DNA from: Umbilicaria muhlenbergii
Taxonomy: Eukaryota > Ascomycota > Lecanoromycetes > Umbilicariales > Umbilicariaceae
Direction of reading: 5' to 3'
DNA: 64,000 bases
Assembly: GCA_000611775.1 (NCBI GenBank)
Contig: KK106983.1
Coordinates: 4,965,818-5,029,817, forward strand
The notes beneath the pieces were generated by a model, which searched no databases, was not told the origin of the DNA, and worked only from the letters and a program-made list of their open reading frames with translations. A program made the translations under genes and the position numbers. Positions 54,591 through 64,000 of the stretch are shown here, piece after piece. Each line of letters begins with the position of its first letter. Position 1 is the first letter of the stretch.

Positions 54591-55496
54591 GGCGTTTAAA
54601 GGGCTGAAGTAACTACAAAGTTCAATGGTGGCAGGCTGAACGAGATGATTGTGATGACCTCACAAGATAGATAGCAGATATGGATAATGTCGCTCAAATT
54701 TGGGGCTGTTGATGTTGATACTGTCACAGGCTACAACTGAAGTCGACGGTAATTAATGCCCGAGATGGAGCCCTCCGCTGTTCCATCCAACCGAGGTTCG
54801 GATTTCTATTCTGCCGCAGTGCCAGCGGTCAAGGCCATCCTTCCAAAGAACTAGCCAATACTGGTTGAGAAGCGTTCCAATGCTTATCAAGTACCTCGTT
54901 AGGCCTTGCTGAAAGGCGTGAACAGACTGTTATCAACGTAAGGACGTCTGGCCATGGTTCTCTGGGAGTGTACCACGTGAAGATCCTTCGGACTGAGGAG
55001 ACCTTAGGCTACTGAAAAGAAGTCCCCACAGCCGCCATTACTCCGAGCAGCCATATGCGATGGTCCTGGAGACGGCCAGACAAGGTACGAAGGCTCAGCA
55101 ACGAATGGAAAATCCCCAGCTTCCCCACAAGGTGAGGTAGTAATCAGGCGCAGTCGAGGGAGCACACCCGCCACCCGAGCTCGCCGAGCAGAAACAAAGA
55201 ACGTGGAAACAGGGATTCGAGTGCAAGCGACTCGAGCCCGGAACACGAAAAGTCAAAGTCGAGATCGAAACAACTCTCGCCACTCCAACCCCGCGAAGCG
55301 AACGCCTTTCCCGTCAATGGCTTGGCGGTCCTCTCCTGTTCGCCTCAGTCAGCAAATCCTCCCGATTACATCGGAGCGTCTCTAAGATAGCAGCTGCAGC
55401 AGTGACTTATACTTCGATCTGATGCAAAGTACTTCGTATCCCTTTGCTACCTTTACCTGACGTTGACGCCTGCACCCTTGGTACACTGTCCTCAGT
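54591..55496. promoter_or_regulatory. divergent promoter region, GST-kappa and ArfGAP genes
   Basis: This 906-bp gap lies between divergent start codons. Short frames around 55004-55283 show no family features. No repeat is seen. Confidence 0.45.
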
Positions 55497-57744
55497 ATGA
55501 CTACCGCACTGAGCAAACGCCATCAGGCGCGCAATGAGAGGGCCCTTCAGGAATTGATCAAGACTGTTCCGGGTAATGACCGATGTGCGGACTGTCAGGC
55601 AAGAAATCCTGGTACGGGCCAACTCCGTCGAAAGGCTTGTAACCGCACAGAACACTAACTCAAGCGACGCAGGTTGGGCCAGCTGGAGCGTAAGCCAATA
55701 CTCTGGTCCGCGTGGTGGTCGTCTAGGCTAGGGATTCGGAGAGAAACATGACTGACCGGAGGAACGAACATTAGTTGGGCATCTTTCTGTGCATGCGCTG
55801 CGCTGCGCTCCATCGCAAACTTGGCACACACATATCGAAGGTCAAGTCGCTTAGTATGGATAGCTGGTCCAATGATCAAGTCGATGTAACAACCTCCAGT
55901 GAATACCTTCGTGATATCTGCTGAGATCTATACAGATGATGAAACGTAACGGGAACACGAAATCGAATCGTACATACAATCCTCAGAACGCAAGACCAGC
56001 AATACCTTTGGACATTGACGAAGTGGACTCTGCTATGGAACGATTCATTCGACAAAAGTACGATCAGCAAGTATTTTCAAATGGGGCTACTCGTCCACCG
56101 GCGCGCCAAAATACCGGCAGCACTGGTAGCTCGGAAGATCAGCCACCTCCTCTTCCTCCAAAACCTGGCAGGCGGTTTGGTTTTGGCCTCCGTGCCGCTT
56201 CGTCGACCATACCTCTATCAAAGCGGGATCGTGAACTTCAATCCGCATATCATGAGGGAACGAAGAGTTTCAGTCCTCCACCGCAAGCCATCCTGGTGAA
56301 CAAACAATCCAGAGTTTTTGGCGCTAGTGTTGGTGGCACTGGAGAGGGAATGGACCAGAAACTGGCCACCTTGAGGGAGATGGGATTTATGGATGACAAG
56401 CGTAATATGACTATTTTGAAGGGCTTAGGAGGTAACCTTGAGCGGTCGATTGAGTCTCTAGTTCGGCTCGGCGAAGGCAGTTCCCCTGGTTTAAGGGCAC
56501 AAAAGAGTACACCAGGCTTGAGAACGCAGTCCCCATTCCAATCAGCAGTCCTCGACCAGCCTCCGTCAGAGCGACCACCGACAGCAGAGTTCGCGAAGGA
56601 GGCGAATACGGCAGCCAGTGGATCCGCTGCTCCAGTCCAGTCCGGACAAATGCAGGCGCAGACGGCCTCTCAAAGTGCGCCGCTACCACAACAGCAGTTT
56701 GGATTCGGATTTAACAGCTCCAATCCCTTCCAGCATCAGCAGCAGACATACAACCCGTTTGAGACTTCAAATCCGTACAATGCGCAGGCACAACAGATAG
56801 AGAACGCTTTTCAAGGAATGCAAATATCGCAGCCTCTCTTCCCCAACAACACTGGTGGCCATCCTACTCAACAACAGCAGCAAATACAGCAGGCGCGACT
56901 CCAACAGTCCATGACCCCTCCCGTGCCTCAAATCCCTCAGCAATACCTTTTCACAAATCCTTACGCTCAACAGAATAACTCTCATAATGCAGGCTATAAT
57001 CCAATCATGCAACCCATGCAGCAAGCTCAACCAGTGGCATCGAATCCATACATCTCTTCTACTCAGCATTTTAGGCCGTCCAACCCGTATATAGATCAAA
57101 CCTTGACAGACGGATACCGTTCTCCGCCGCCTCAGTCTGAACTCCAGCAACAGCAGCAGACGCAGCACCCACAATTGCAATGTCCTCCTCAACAAACGTA
57201 CTTTACACAGCAACAAGCGTCTCTGCACCAACAATATCCGCCGCAACAGCAAGGTCTACCACAACTACAATTTCCATCACAGCAACAATACCCCTCTAGT
57301 AACATGTCCAACTTCCCAATGTCCCAGCCGCAGGGTCAGTACCAACCTCAGCCACAACCAATGGCACCTCAACGAACAGGCCGTTTCGACAAAAATAGTA
57401 TTCTAGCCCTCTACAACTATCCCCAATTAGCACCGGCACCCATCCTCAACAACGCTTCTGAATCCAACGAAACTCCGGCAACTCCCCCCGTTTCCAAAAT
57501 ACCACCTGGCGTCTCCCCCACGCAAGGGCAGCGAAGCGTGACCGCCCCTACGCAGATGCTTTCTAGCAGTCGAAACCCTTTCTTGAGTGCCGGGTCGGGC
57601 CAGGAGGCTGGCATAGCAGCACCGCAGCCCAACGGAGCGGGTAGTCGGCATGTCAGTCAGGAAAGTGTAGATATAGGAGGCTTGCAGAGCGGGCGGCACA
57701 GCCCGGATGCGTTTGCTAGTCTTAGTGCTAGGTTTGTACGATAG
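55497..57744 (+). CDS. ArfGAP zinc-finger protein with UBA domain and Q/N/P-rich tail
   Basis: It is a GTPase-activating protein for Arf in vesicle transport, of the fungal ArfGAP-UBA type (compare S. pombe ucp3). Exons 55497..55611, 55673..55689, 55775..55885 and 55936..57744 give 683 residues. The Cys4 zinc finger (CADC...CMRC) and the Arg finger in [20 protein letters not shown] are intact, then the spliced [22 protein letters not shown] domain ([20 protein letters not shown]) sits near residue 220. The last ~350 residues are Gln/Asn/Pro-rich with several NPF-like and SNPF/SNPY repeats, which could bind EH-domain endocytic proteins. The second exon is only 17 nt and encodes part of the invariant finger core (WASWS). 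Confidence 0.92.
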
Positions 57745-58784
57745 GATCTTGGGGTGATTTGTACTATATCGAGGGAATTTCAATTGGGGATGATAGTTCG
57801 CCCTAGTTAATGATATTTTGTGTATGACTCGGATTGAAGGCTTGATGTGAATACTTGATATGATACAGTTTTTGAGCCATGAATTGTGTCTTAGGATAAG
57901 TACCTCGAATAGTGAAGTACATTGACCAGAGGGAAACAATATGAATTCATTGGTCAGAATCACAGCGAGGACTTGGCCTCTCTGGAGTGCGTCCGGGGCA
58001 TTTCACTCTAGAGCCGGGCAGATGGATAGAGGATGCTTATTTAATCCTACTGACCTTTCGTAGTTGAGTTTTGCAATCTGAGCATCCGAAAAGCACATCA
58101 GACTCTCATATCAATCTACAAACAAAGCTGCGAGTGAATCGACGGGATGCTGGAAACTCTGAGCGATCTCTGTCTCTGCAAGGGTCTGAAAGGTGCCCTA
58201 GTCGATTTTTGGTTAGGGTATATTCAACTTGCGGACATTGGTATACGCGTCGAGTCAGCTGCTAAGCGGCAGACAACTTATAATTCTCTGCTGGCACGAC
58301 CTTGTTGTGGTGTCTCATCCAAAAAGGTCATTATGGATAATGGCACAGCTAGATTCTGGCAAGGCGAGTTATTTGCTTTCGTGGACCGTGACTGGAGAGG
58401 TCAATGGCAAACTCCCTTCAAGAGCACGTTGCTCACTGGGGAGTGTCCAAAACACTCCATGTTAGTCGCATCTCATGCCTCATACAATCTAACCATACTC
58501 TCGTTCGTGTAGCCTATATCAATATCTGGGGGCTCCTGTGATTTGTAGCGCTGGTGGCATGTATTGTGCTTTCCAAATCAGGGCAACTTCCTTAACGGAG
58601 CACCACTAAAAACCATAACAATTCGTTCTTTTCCTCAGATTCTCTGGTCTCCTCTCTCCATCGTTCACATTGCTTGTACACGTTATTCAAGTTTGGATAG
58701 CTGCTAGCATCAATTCGTTTGCTTTTTAAATCTCCTTACATTCTATTCCGTTTACGGTACTGCTAATCCTCGATCCCGAAGACA
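57745..58784. other. 1.0-kb intergenic region
   Basis: The gap lies between two plus-strand genes. One 121-codon frame at 58147-58512 has no recognisable feature. The region just before 58784 is CT-rich, as in fungal promoters. Confidence 0.45.
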
Positions 58785-61364
58785 ATGGCCAAACGTTATG
58801 GCAAAGCGAACAAGTTGTCTGACAGCATCGAGATCCCCTTTACTCCAGATGTGTTCCAAGTCACAAGCAGCGAGCCGATGCCGATCGAACCTCCTGATAC
58901 GTCTTCTCTCACGGCGATGCCGGAGCTATTTCCCCCTACGGTCATTGCAGAAGACATCGACTGGCGTCAACATCCTAAGTGGAAGCCCCTTATAAGCACA
59001 CCTAGTCGATCGACGCCCATCCCGAAAGGTACTCTAGTGCCTGATCCGTCACCTGCCTGTACATTTTCCGATGCCGAGACCAGCACTTTGATGAATCCGT
59101 CCCCTGCAGGCTCATACATCCACCGAAGACGGCAGGGAGAGTACGTCAAAAGACCTCCCGTATGGAGTCTTAACGGGCTTGGAGGTGAAAACTCCTCTCA
59201 CTTGCCGGAGAACAAGGATCCAGGATTCGATACGTCTGCTCGCGACGAAGATATCCCGTTCCCTCTCAAAGTATCTACTAATCTGCCAGGTGGCCCGAGA
59301 CATGTTAGCAAAGAAAGCCGTACACTTTCGAACCTTAATCTCCCGAGCTACTCCTGTGAGGACCAACTAAAACAGATGGCCACCGCTTTCACTACGGAAC
59401 CATTCATAGTCAACGTGGCCCAGGACATGACGTATACGAATCTATCTAGGCTAGAAGAAAGCACCGGGAGAGCTAGTCCAGGTCCCATAATCCAACAGTG
59501 GGTCCGGAGCACTCCTCCCCCGCAAGAAGAATCCATCGAAAGATCATTCCTTACTGGTACAACTGGCTCATGCATCGACTTAAGCCCTGTCGAGCCATCT
59601 TATGCGGTTATATCATCCGTCGGTGACCAAGGTCGAAATGGTTTAGGACTTATGGAGAGCGAAGCACCTATTGAAAACGCAGATCCTTCGCTTCCTTCTG
59701 TCGGGCAAGTCATTCGTTCGGATAGTGATGGCCCCTTAATCTCTCCGGGCGATTCGGCTTCAGCCTTCCGTCATAGAGCGCATATTGAGCGTTCGACAGA
59801 GAGCCCTCGTGCTAACCGATATGAAACTCCCAACCGCTATCGTGACATCCGAACCGCGCCGCCTGTCCCAGGCGACATGGAATATGGCCACTGGATTGTA
59901 CTGGGATCACGAGTCACATGTGTGGAAGCTACAACCATTGCCGTCGGTCGTGATAATGATGACCATTTCGAGCTGACGCTAGGACATCAGTACCTGGTAT
60001 CAAAAATATTTGACGACCAATGGGCCTTGTGTATTAGATGCGACACCCATGAAAATTTGAGAATACACCAGTACCGCAAACCGACGAAGTCAATCCGGAA
60101 GAAAATCATGCACACTCTGAGATCAAATTCGAAGAAGCCAATACACATGGAGAAAGTCAAGTACGACCGCCATATCATCAACTTTCTTCCCCTTTGCGCT
60201 GTGACACTCGAGGCAAACTATGCAGCCTACCTCGAGACGAGTGGATCTACAAGTAGTACCACGAACTCCTCATCCTCGCGGACCAGGGTTATGAGATCCC
60301 AACGGTCCCCTCCCGAAGGAGGCGTTGCTCAGGCTCCTAAGCGTGACTCAAGTCAAAGGGAAGCTCACAAGATAAGGGTAGCTGGGTTCGTTGAAGTTCC
60401 AGAGCACATTTATATCGCCAGCCAACTGGGGCCTCACAAAGAACCATACGTAACTGTCGACGCAGTCAGAAACGATTCCAGAGAAGACCCATTCCCTAGG
60501 CAGCGACCTGGCAGCCAAGATACCGCAAAGCAACCTTTCAAGTCTCTTGGGAGATATATAGGGAACAAGAGCACAAGGGGGAGGAAGGCATTGAAAGATG
60601 CAGCACAGCGTCTGCGGAAAAGGAAATCTTTCGGTGATCTTCTCGAACGACCGGGAACGGCAACACAAGTTCAACCAGCTGCGCAGGCTCGCCAAGCAGA
60701 AGATACCGCCACTACTAGTAGGAGAGACCAAGCAAGTGACGCCCCATCGGACGACTCATCAGCTCAGGCAGCAAACGAATCCCTTCCTCGCGCTACGAAC
60801 AGAGCTGAACATGGCACGGGGGAATCTAGAGAGCCTCTCCTACCGCCCAACAATGATGCCACCGCTGCTACAAGGACTTCCCACGACGGAGCTAACGAGA
60901 ATGTTCAGCAGCCCACCAGTGCGCAATCATTGGTTTCAGTCTCAGCCGACGGCACTTTCCAAACCGCCCTAGGCACAGTATCAACAGATCTATCTTCCTA
61001 CCACCAGGCTGCATCTATACTGGCACCAGCAGCTATCGCAGATCTCAACCCCACCGCACCCGCATCATCCAATACCCCTCCACCTCCCCCCAACGACCCA
61101 ACCCATGAACCCATCCCCGCCCCCTCCTCTCCCGCCTCCCCAAGAACCGCTTCGCCCTCTCCATCCCTCGCGTCCCACGACAGCGCCCCATCCACCCTGA
61201 CCGCCCCCTTCCCCCCCTACGAAGAATGGGCCACCTACGGCGGCGACCAAGCCATCCCCAGCTTCCAGCATGTCGAATTCATCGGTGAGCCAGACTCCTT
61301 TTTTGATCTCGCGTGGGGCGTGGTGTCGGGCTTGACGGACGCGCCTATCCCCCTGCCTAGGTGA
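58785..61364 (+). CDS. large disordered fungal protein with SH3-like core
   Basis: A single exon encodes 859 residues. Most is Ser/Pro-rich and predicted disordered, with an ordered core near residues 385-450: HFELTLGHQYLVSKIFDDQW then LCIRCDTHENLRI, which looks like an SH3-type beta-barrel (ALYDY-like strand replaced, conserved DxxW). After this, KFKSLGRYIGNKSTRGRKAL-like basic segments and a Ser/Thr/Ala/Pro-rich tail follow. The final 40 residues are again ordered: EEWATYGGDQAIPSFQHVEF and a hydrophobic end. Such proteins are common in Pezizomycotina but uncharacterised. ATG 58785 is the first ATG and lies after a CT-rich leader. Confidence 0.75.
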   Translation: MAKRYGKANKLSDSIEIPFTPDVFQVTSSEPMPIEPPDTSSLTAMPELFPPTVIAEDIDWRQHPKWKPLISTPSRSTPIPKGTLVPDPSPACTFSDAETSTLMNPSPAGSYIHRRRQGEYVKRPPVWSLNGLGGENSSHLPENKDPGFDTSARDEDIPFPLKVSTNLPGGPRHVSKESRTLSNLNLPSYSCEDQLKQMATAFTTEPFIVNVAQDMTYTNLSRLEESTGRASPGPIIQQWVRSTPPPQEESIERSFLTGTTGSCIDLSPVEPSYAVISSVGDQGRNGLGLMESEAPIENADPSLPSVGQVIRSDSDGPLISPGDSASAFRHRAHIERSTESPRANRYETPNRYRDIRTAPPVPGDMEYGHWIVLGSRVTCVEATTIAVGRDNDDHFELTLGHQYLVSKIFDDQWALCIRCDTHENLRIHQYRKPTKSIRKKIMHTLRSNSKKPIHMEKVKYDRHIINFLPLCAVTLEANYAAYLETSGSTSSTTNSSSSRTRVMRSQRSPPEGGVAQAPKRDSSQREAHKIRVAGFVEVPEHIYIASQLGPHKEPYVTVDAVRNDSREDPFPRQRPGSQDTAKQPFKSLGRYIGNKSTRGRKALKDAAQRLRKRKSFGDLLERPGTATQVQPAAQARQAEDTATTSRRDQASDAPSDDSSAQAANESLPRATNRAEHGTGESREPLLPPNNDATAATRTSHDGANENVQQPTSAQSLVSVSADGTFQTALGTVSTDLSSYHQAASILAPAAIADLNPTAPASSNTPPPPPNDPTHEPIPAPSSPASPRTASPSPSLASHDSAPSTLTAPFPPYEEWATYGGDQAIPSFQHVEFIGEPDSFFDLAWGVVSGLTDAPIPLPR

Positions 61365-62121
61365 ATACACTTGCTTGTTTTGTGTTTTTTTTTTCCTATA
61401 TGAAAGTGAGGGATGGGGGGTTTTGGCTAATCAGGGGGTGTTTTGGCGGGGGTAGGGGATTCGCGTTTCCGGACGGGAGGTGGCAGACGAGGGTTTTGGT
61501 GGAGGTTTAGGGGGTGAGGGAGGGAAAGGGGGGGAGGTAGGTGATGATTCGAGGGGGGATTGAGGAGGGCGGCATAAGGTGAATAGAGGGAGTAGGAGGA
61601 GGGGGTTGGGGTTTGCGGCTGTGGGCAGTTGGTTGGTAGGTAGGGTCGACCTTTTCACTGCGAGATTGGGTTTTGTTTGCGTGTGCGTGCGGTTGGAGAC
61701 TTTGGAGTCTCTCTGCTTGGTTTATATTCCATCACGCCATTTGATACTAGGAGCAAGCATCCGGCTCTTGGTGGAGGACTCTACTAGTTTCTAGTCTCTA
61801 CTCTACTGTGTCGTACGTTAAGGTACGTACGGCACGGATGCACAAGGCGGAGGAACAATGGGCGTCTTTATTAGTCTTTGTCTGCGTTGTACAGATGCAG
61901 ATATCGTTAGCGTTGTCACATTCTTTTCCATAGCGTTTCTTTGTATCAGTCACGAATGGTGGAAGGGCAGTTTACTGGACAAAAAGCAGTTTGTTGAAAA
62001 GATTTCATTAGAGTCATTACATTCGTTATCCTACCTACCTATCCGCGCTCTGCCATTCCTGCAGTTTGTGCTACCTCCTCGCTCCCAGCCCCGGTCCACT
62101 CGCCTTCCTCATCCCCGCCCC
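61365..62121. other. convergent intergenic region, T- and G-rich
   Basis: The strand is G/T-rich, with a T9 run near 61386-61395 just after the SH3-like gene stop that may serve 3' end formation. I see no gene in the stretch. Confidence 0.45.
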
Positions 62122-63699
62122 TCACCACCACCGCTCCTCCCCCCCTCCTCTCCCCCCCACCCCATCCTTCCGCGGCACCGGCGGCCCCGACACCGCCCCC
62201 CGCCTCGGCATGTACCCCTCCGCCAGCCGCGCGTGCATCGCCGCCGTGGCAGGCGAGCCAGCGACGACGCCCGCGTTGGCCGGATCGGTCGTGGAGGGGA
62301 AACGGTGGGAGCGGCGGCGGAGGGCCGGGTGGATGGTGCTTTCGTCCGCAGGGAGGGGCTGGTGGGCGGATGGGGGGGAAGAGAGGGGGGGGCGCTGGGG
62401 CTGGAAGGTGCTGGGGGGAGGGGAGCGCGGGGTGTGGGCGTGGGAGTGGGAGTGGGAGTGTGTGCGGGTGTGAGAGTGGCGGTGGGAGTGGCGGTGGGAG
62501 TGGCCGTGGGTGTGGGCGTGGGAGTGGGATTGGGATTGCGATCGGCTCGGGGCCTGGGTGCGGGAGAGGGGCGTTTGCGTCTGGGTGCGGGTGAGGGGTG
62601 TTTGTGTCTGGGTGTGGGTGCGGGCCGGGGCCTGGTCGCGGCGGGATTTGGTGTAGGACGAGTCCTTGAGGTGGGCGACGGGCGGGGGACCGGGAGACGC
62701 GAGGGGGTAGATCGACGAGCGGGGGTAGTCTTCTGGGTAGAAGGCTAGCGAGGTGCAGTAGGCGCAGAGGCCGCTGCTGGGGGTGATGGCGGGTTGGGTG
62801 CCGCAGAGGCGGCAGGCGACCGGTTTTCGGCCCAGGACTGCGCCGCGCCGGGTGAGTGCTGGGGCTGGGTTTGGCTTGGTGGGGAGAGCGGGAGGAGGCG
62901 GCGCGGTGGGGGCGGGGCCGGCGAAGTCTTCCCAGCGGGTGGAGCGCGAGTCGGCGCTGGAGGGGGAGCCGCCGGAGAGTTGGATGGCCACGCTTTGGCG
63001 GGCGGTGGTGGGCGGGTTGAGCTGGATGTGGTGGGCCGGAACCGTGTGGATCGTTTCGGGGACGTTGGTGAAGCCCCATTCTTGGTCCCAGTCTCTCTGC
63101 CCGGCTCTGGCTCGTGTGGTGGGTTCTTGGACGCTGTCAGCGAGGTCAGCTGGTGCGACTGGAGCGGAGATGGGGAAAGGTCTTGGGGGTTCTCGTTCTC
63201 GGCGGCGAGGGGCTCGGGTGTCGCCCACGTGGGCAGCCGTGGGAGCGGCGACGGGGATGGGTGCGGTTTCCCTCTCTCGGCGACGGCTGGGGATTGGGCG
63301 GTCGCCCACGTGGGCGGGCGTTGGAGCGGCGAGGGGGAAGGGCGCGGGTTCCCTCTCTCGGCGACGGCTGGGGACTGGGCGATCACCCATGAGGCCGGCG
63401 CTGGTTTCGTCGATGCCGGCTCGGAGGCCTGACTTCGTTCGTTCGCTGAATGAGCGGCCGGGCTTTTGTGGGTGTGCATCTTGCAATGGTGCTTGGTTGG
63501 CGCTGGTGCTGGTGACGTTAGCAAATCGATTCTGGTTTCGAACGTCTTGCACGTCTTGCGGGCGGTTCTGGTTGTGAGCGAAGAAGGAATCGAGGTTGGA
63601 GGTGGTGGGGGGTCTACCTTTGGAGGTGGACGAGGCTCTTCGGAAGGGCCGCGAGAAGAAGTTCTTCACCTTCTCCGAGGTGGAGCGTTTTGGAGGCAT
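62122..63699 (-). CDS. low-complexity protein with CxxC pair and His/Ser/Thr repeats
   Basis: The single-exon frame gives 525 residues from ATG 63699 (MPPKRSTSEKVKNFFSRPF); an earlier in-frame ATG at 63786 adds 29. The N-terminal basic segment is followed by three imperfect repeats of about 21-25 residues built on RREREPxPFPxAAPTxAHVGD (63150-63390). A compact zinc-ribbon candidate is CRLCGT and, 14 residues on, CAYC (62760-62815). Next come Thr/Gln/Arg repeats and a long run of His alternating with Ser, Arg and Thr (62440-62640). The C-terminus is Gly/Arg-rich. The function is unknown; His-rich tracts may bind metal. Confidence 0.65.
   Translation of the reverse strand: MPPKRSTSEKVKNFFSRPFRRASSTSKGRPPTTSNLDSFFAHNQNRPQDVQDVRNQNRFANVTSTSANQAPLQDAHPQKPGRSFSERTKSGLRAGIDETSAGLMGDRPVPSRRREREPAPFPLAAPTPAHVGDRPIPSRRRERETAPIPVAAPTAAHVGDTRAPRRREREPPRPFPISAPVAPADLADSVQEPTTRARAGQRDWDQEWGFTNVPETIHTVPAHHIQLNPPTTARQSVAIQLSGGSPSSADSRSTRWEDFAGPAPTAPPPPALPTKPNPAPALTRRGAVLGRKPVACRLCGTQPAITPSSGLCAYCTSLAFYPEDYPRSSIYPLASPGPPPVAHLKDSSYTKSRRDQAPARTHTQTQTPLTRTQTQTPLSRTQAPSRSQSQSHSHAHTHGHSHRHSHRHSHTRTHSHSHSHAHTPRSPPPSTFQPQRPPLSSPPSAHQPLPADESTIHPALRRRSHRFPSTTDPANAGVVAGSPATAAMHARLAEGYMPRRGAVSGPPVPRKDGVGGRGGGEERWW
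62440..62640 (-). repeat. His/Ser/Thr-coding low-complexity repeat
   Basis: On the plus strand this is an extended GTGGGAGTGG-type array. On the coding strand it gives short units such as SHSHAH, HSHRHSH and RTQTQTP. It is probably hypervariable by slippage. Confidence 0.7.
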
Positions 63700-64000
63700 C
63701 CTGAGACGCTTTTGACCAGAATGCTGATGGGTGCTTGATGGGTTCTGGGACTGTGAAGTCGCGAAGGGAATGAAACGATTTAACAATAGTGAAGGAACTA
63801 TTTATATAAGACACAGGAGAACAAAGGTCAGATGCACAATAAGACAACAATGCAGATAAAGAGGGTGAATCTATGGCTTTGTCACATTTGTTCGTGGGAT
63901 ATCTTTGTTTCGTTCTTCGTCTGTATGGATCATGGTCAAGCCTGAGCTTCACACACCAAATTGGAACAAGAAGTATAATGATGATTAAAGTAATTGTATC

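Noticed and set aside
61858-62748. Long plus-strand frame (296 codons) opposite the His-rich protein gene
   Set aside because: Its Gly/Val/Arg monotony mirrors the repeat coding on the minus strand; no start context or domain.
62039-63079. Second long minus-strand frame (346 codons), Pro/His-rich
   Set aside because: A shifted-frame shadow of the same GC-rich repeats; the other minus frame has a CxxC pair and a sensible N-terminus.
1-64000. CRISPR arrays, intact transposons, viral integrations
   Set aside because: No spaced direct repeats, transposase, integrase, reverse transcriptase or terminal repeats were seen.

Overview
The window is nuclear DNA of a filamentous ascomycete (Pezizomycotina). 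Genes are densely packed on both strands and interrupted by short GT-AG introns, mostly 44-80 bp. Several predicted proteins match fungus-specific families (vacuolar cation-chloride cotransporter, Avt3-type vacuolar amino acid transporter, Cym1, Ram2/Ste24/Erg12, fungal taxilin, ArfGAP-UBA protein). I cannot place it to class. Nothing looks prokaryotic, and I saw no intact transposon, CRISPR array or canonical tRNA. Exon borders were worked out by hand from splice sites, reading phase and family conservation. For every gene listed with full joins, the exon lengths sum to a multiple of three.

Layout. 0-3 kb: 3' two thirds of an M16C metalloprotease. 3.4-10.8 kb: divergent VHC1-like and Avt3-like transporters. 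11.2-19.4 kb: STE24, a small lysine-rich protein, mitochondrial bL34, ERG12, a sugar-acid epimerase/dehydrogenase and RAM2. 19.6-24.7 kb: serine/threonine dehydratase, a 1.7-kb gene-poor gap with RNA-like signals, and mitochondrial methionyl-tRNA synthetase. 24.9-30.1 kb: an Mtr2/NTF2-type export factor, an uncharacterised protein, a five-exon miniature gene with a 13-nt exon, and RPL38. 30.3-35.3 kb: UlaG-like metallo-beta-lactamase, NAT9-type acetyltransferase, POL31 and a small protein. 35.7-37.8 kb: two secreted small proteins, one a KP4-type killer toxin homologue. 38-44 kb: CYM1 and taxilin. 44.2-50.6 kb: nitronate monooxygenase, a Rossmann methyltransferase, an unknown acidic protein and a CobW/Zng1 GTPase. 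51.4-54.6 kb: a fungal protein with a possible Cys/His dyad, a small stress-type protein and GST-kappa. 55.5-63.7 kb: ArfGAP-UBA protein, an SH3-like protein, and a His/Ser/Thr-repeat protein with a CxxC pair.

Functional links. ERG12 (prenyl precursor supply), RAM2 (prenyl transfer to CAAX proteins) and STE24 (CAAX proteolysis) lie within about 8 kb. CYM1, bL34m, mitochondrial MetRS and the small membrane protein at 28.8-29.3 kb have mitochondrial roles or signals.

The least ordinary items are: a 297-bp stop-free, in-frame segment in taxilin flanked by perfect splice sites; 13-nt and 17-nt microexons; a GC-AG intron; the KP4-like gene; a start-stop uORF six bases from ERG12; and a hairpin-rich region with Pol III box-like motifs at 21.8-22.0 kb.
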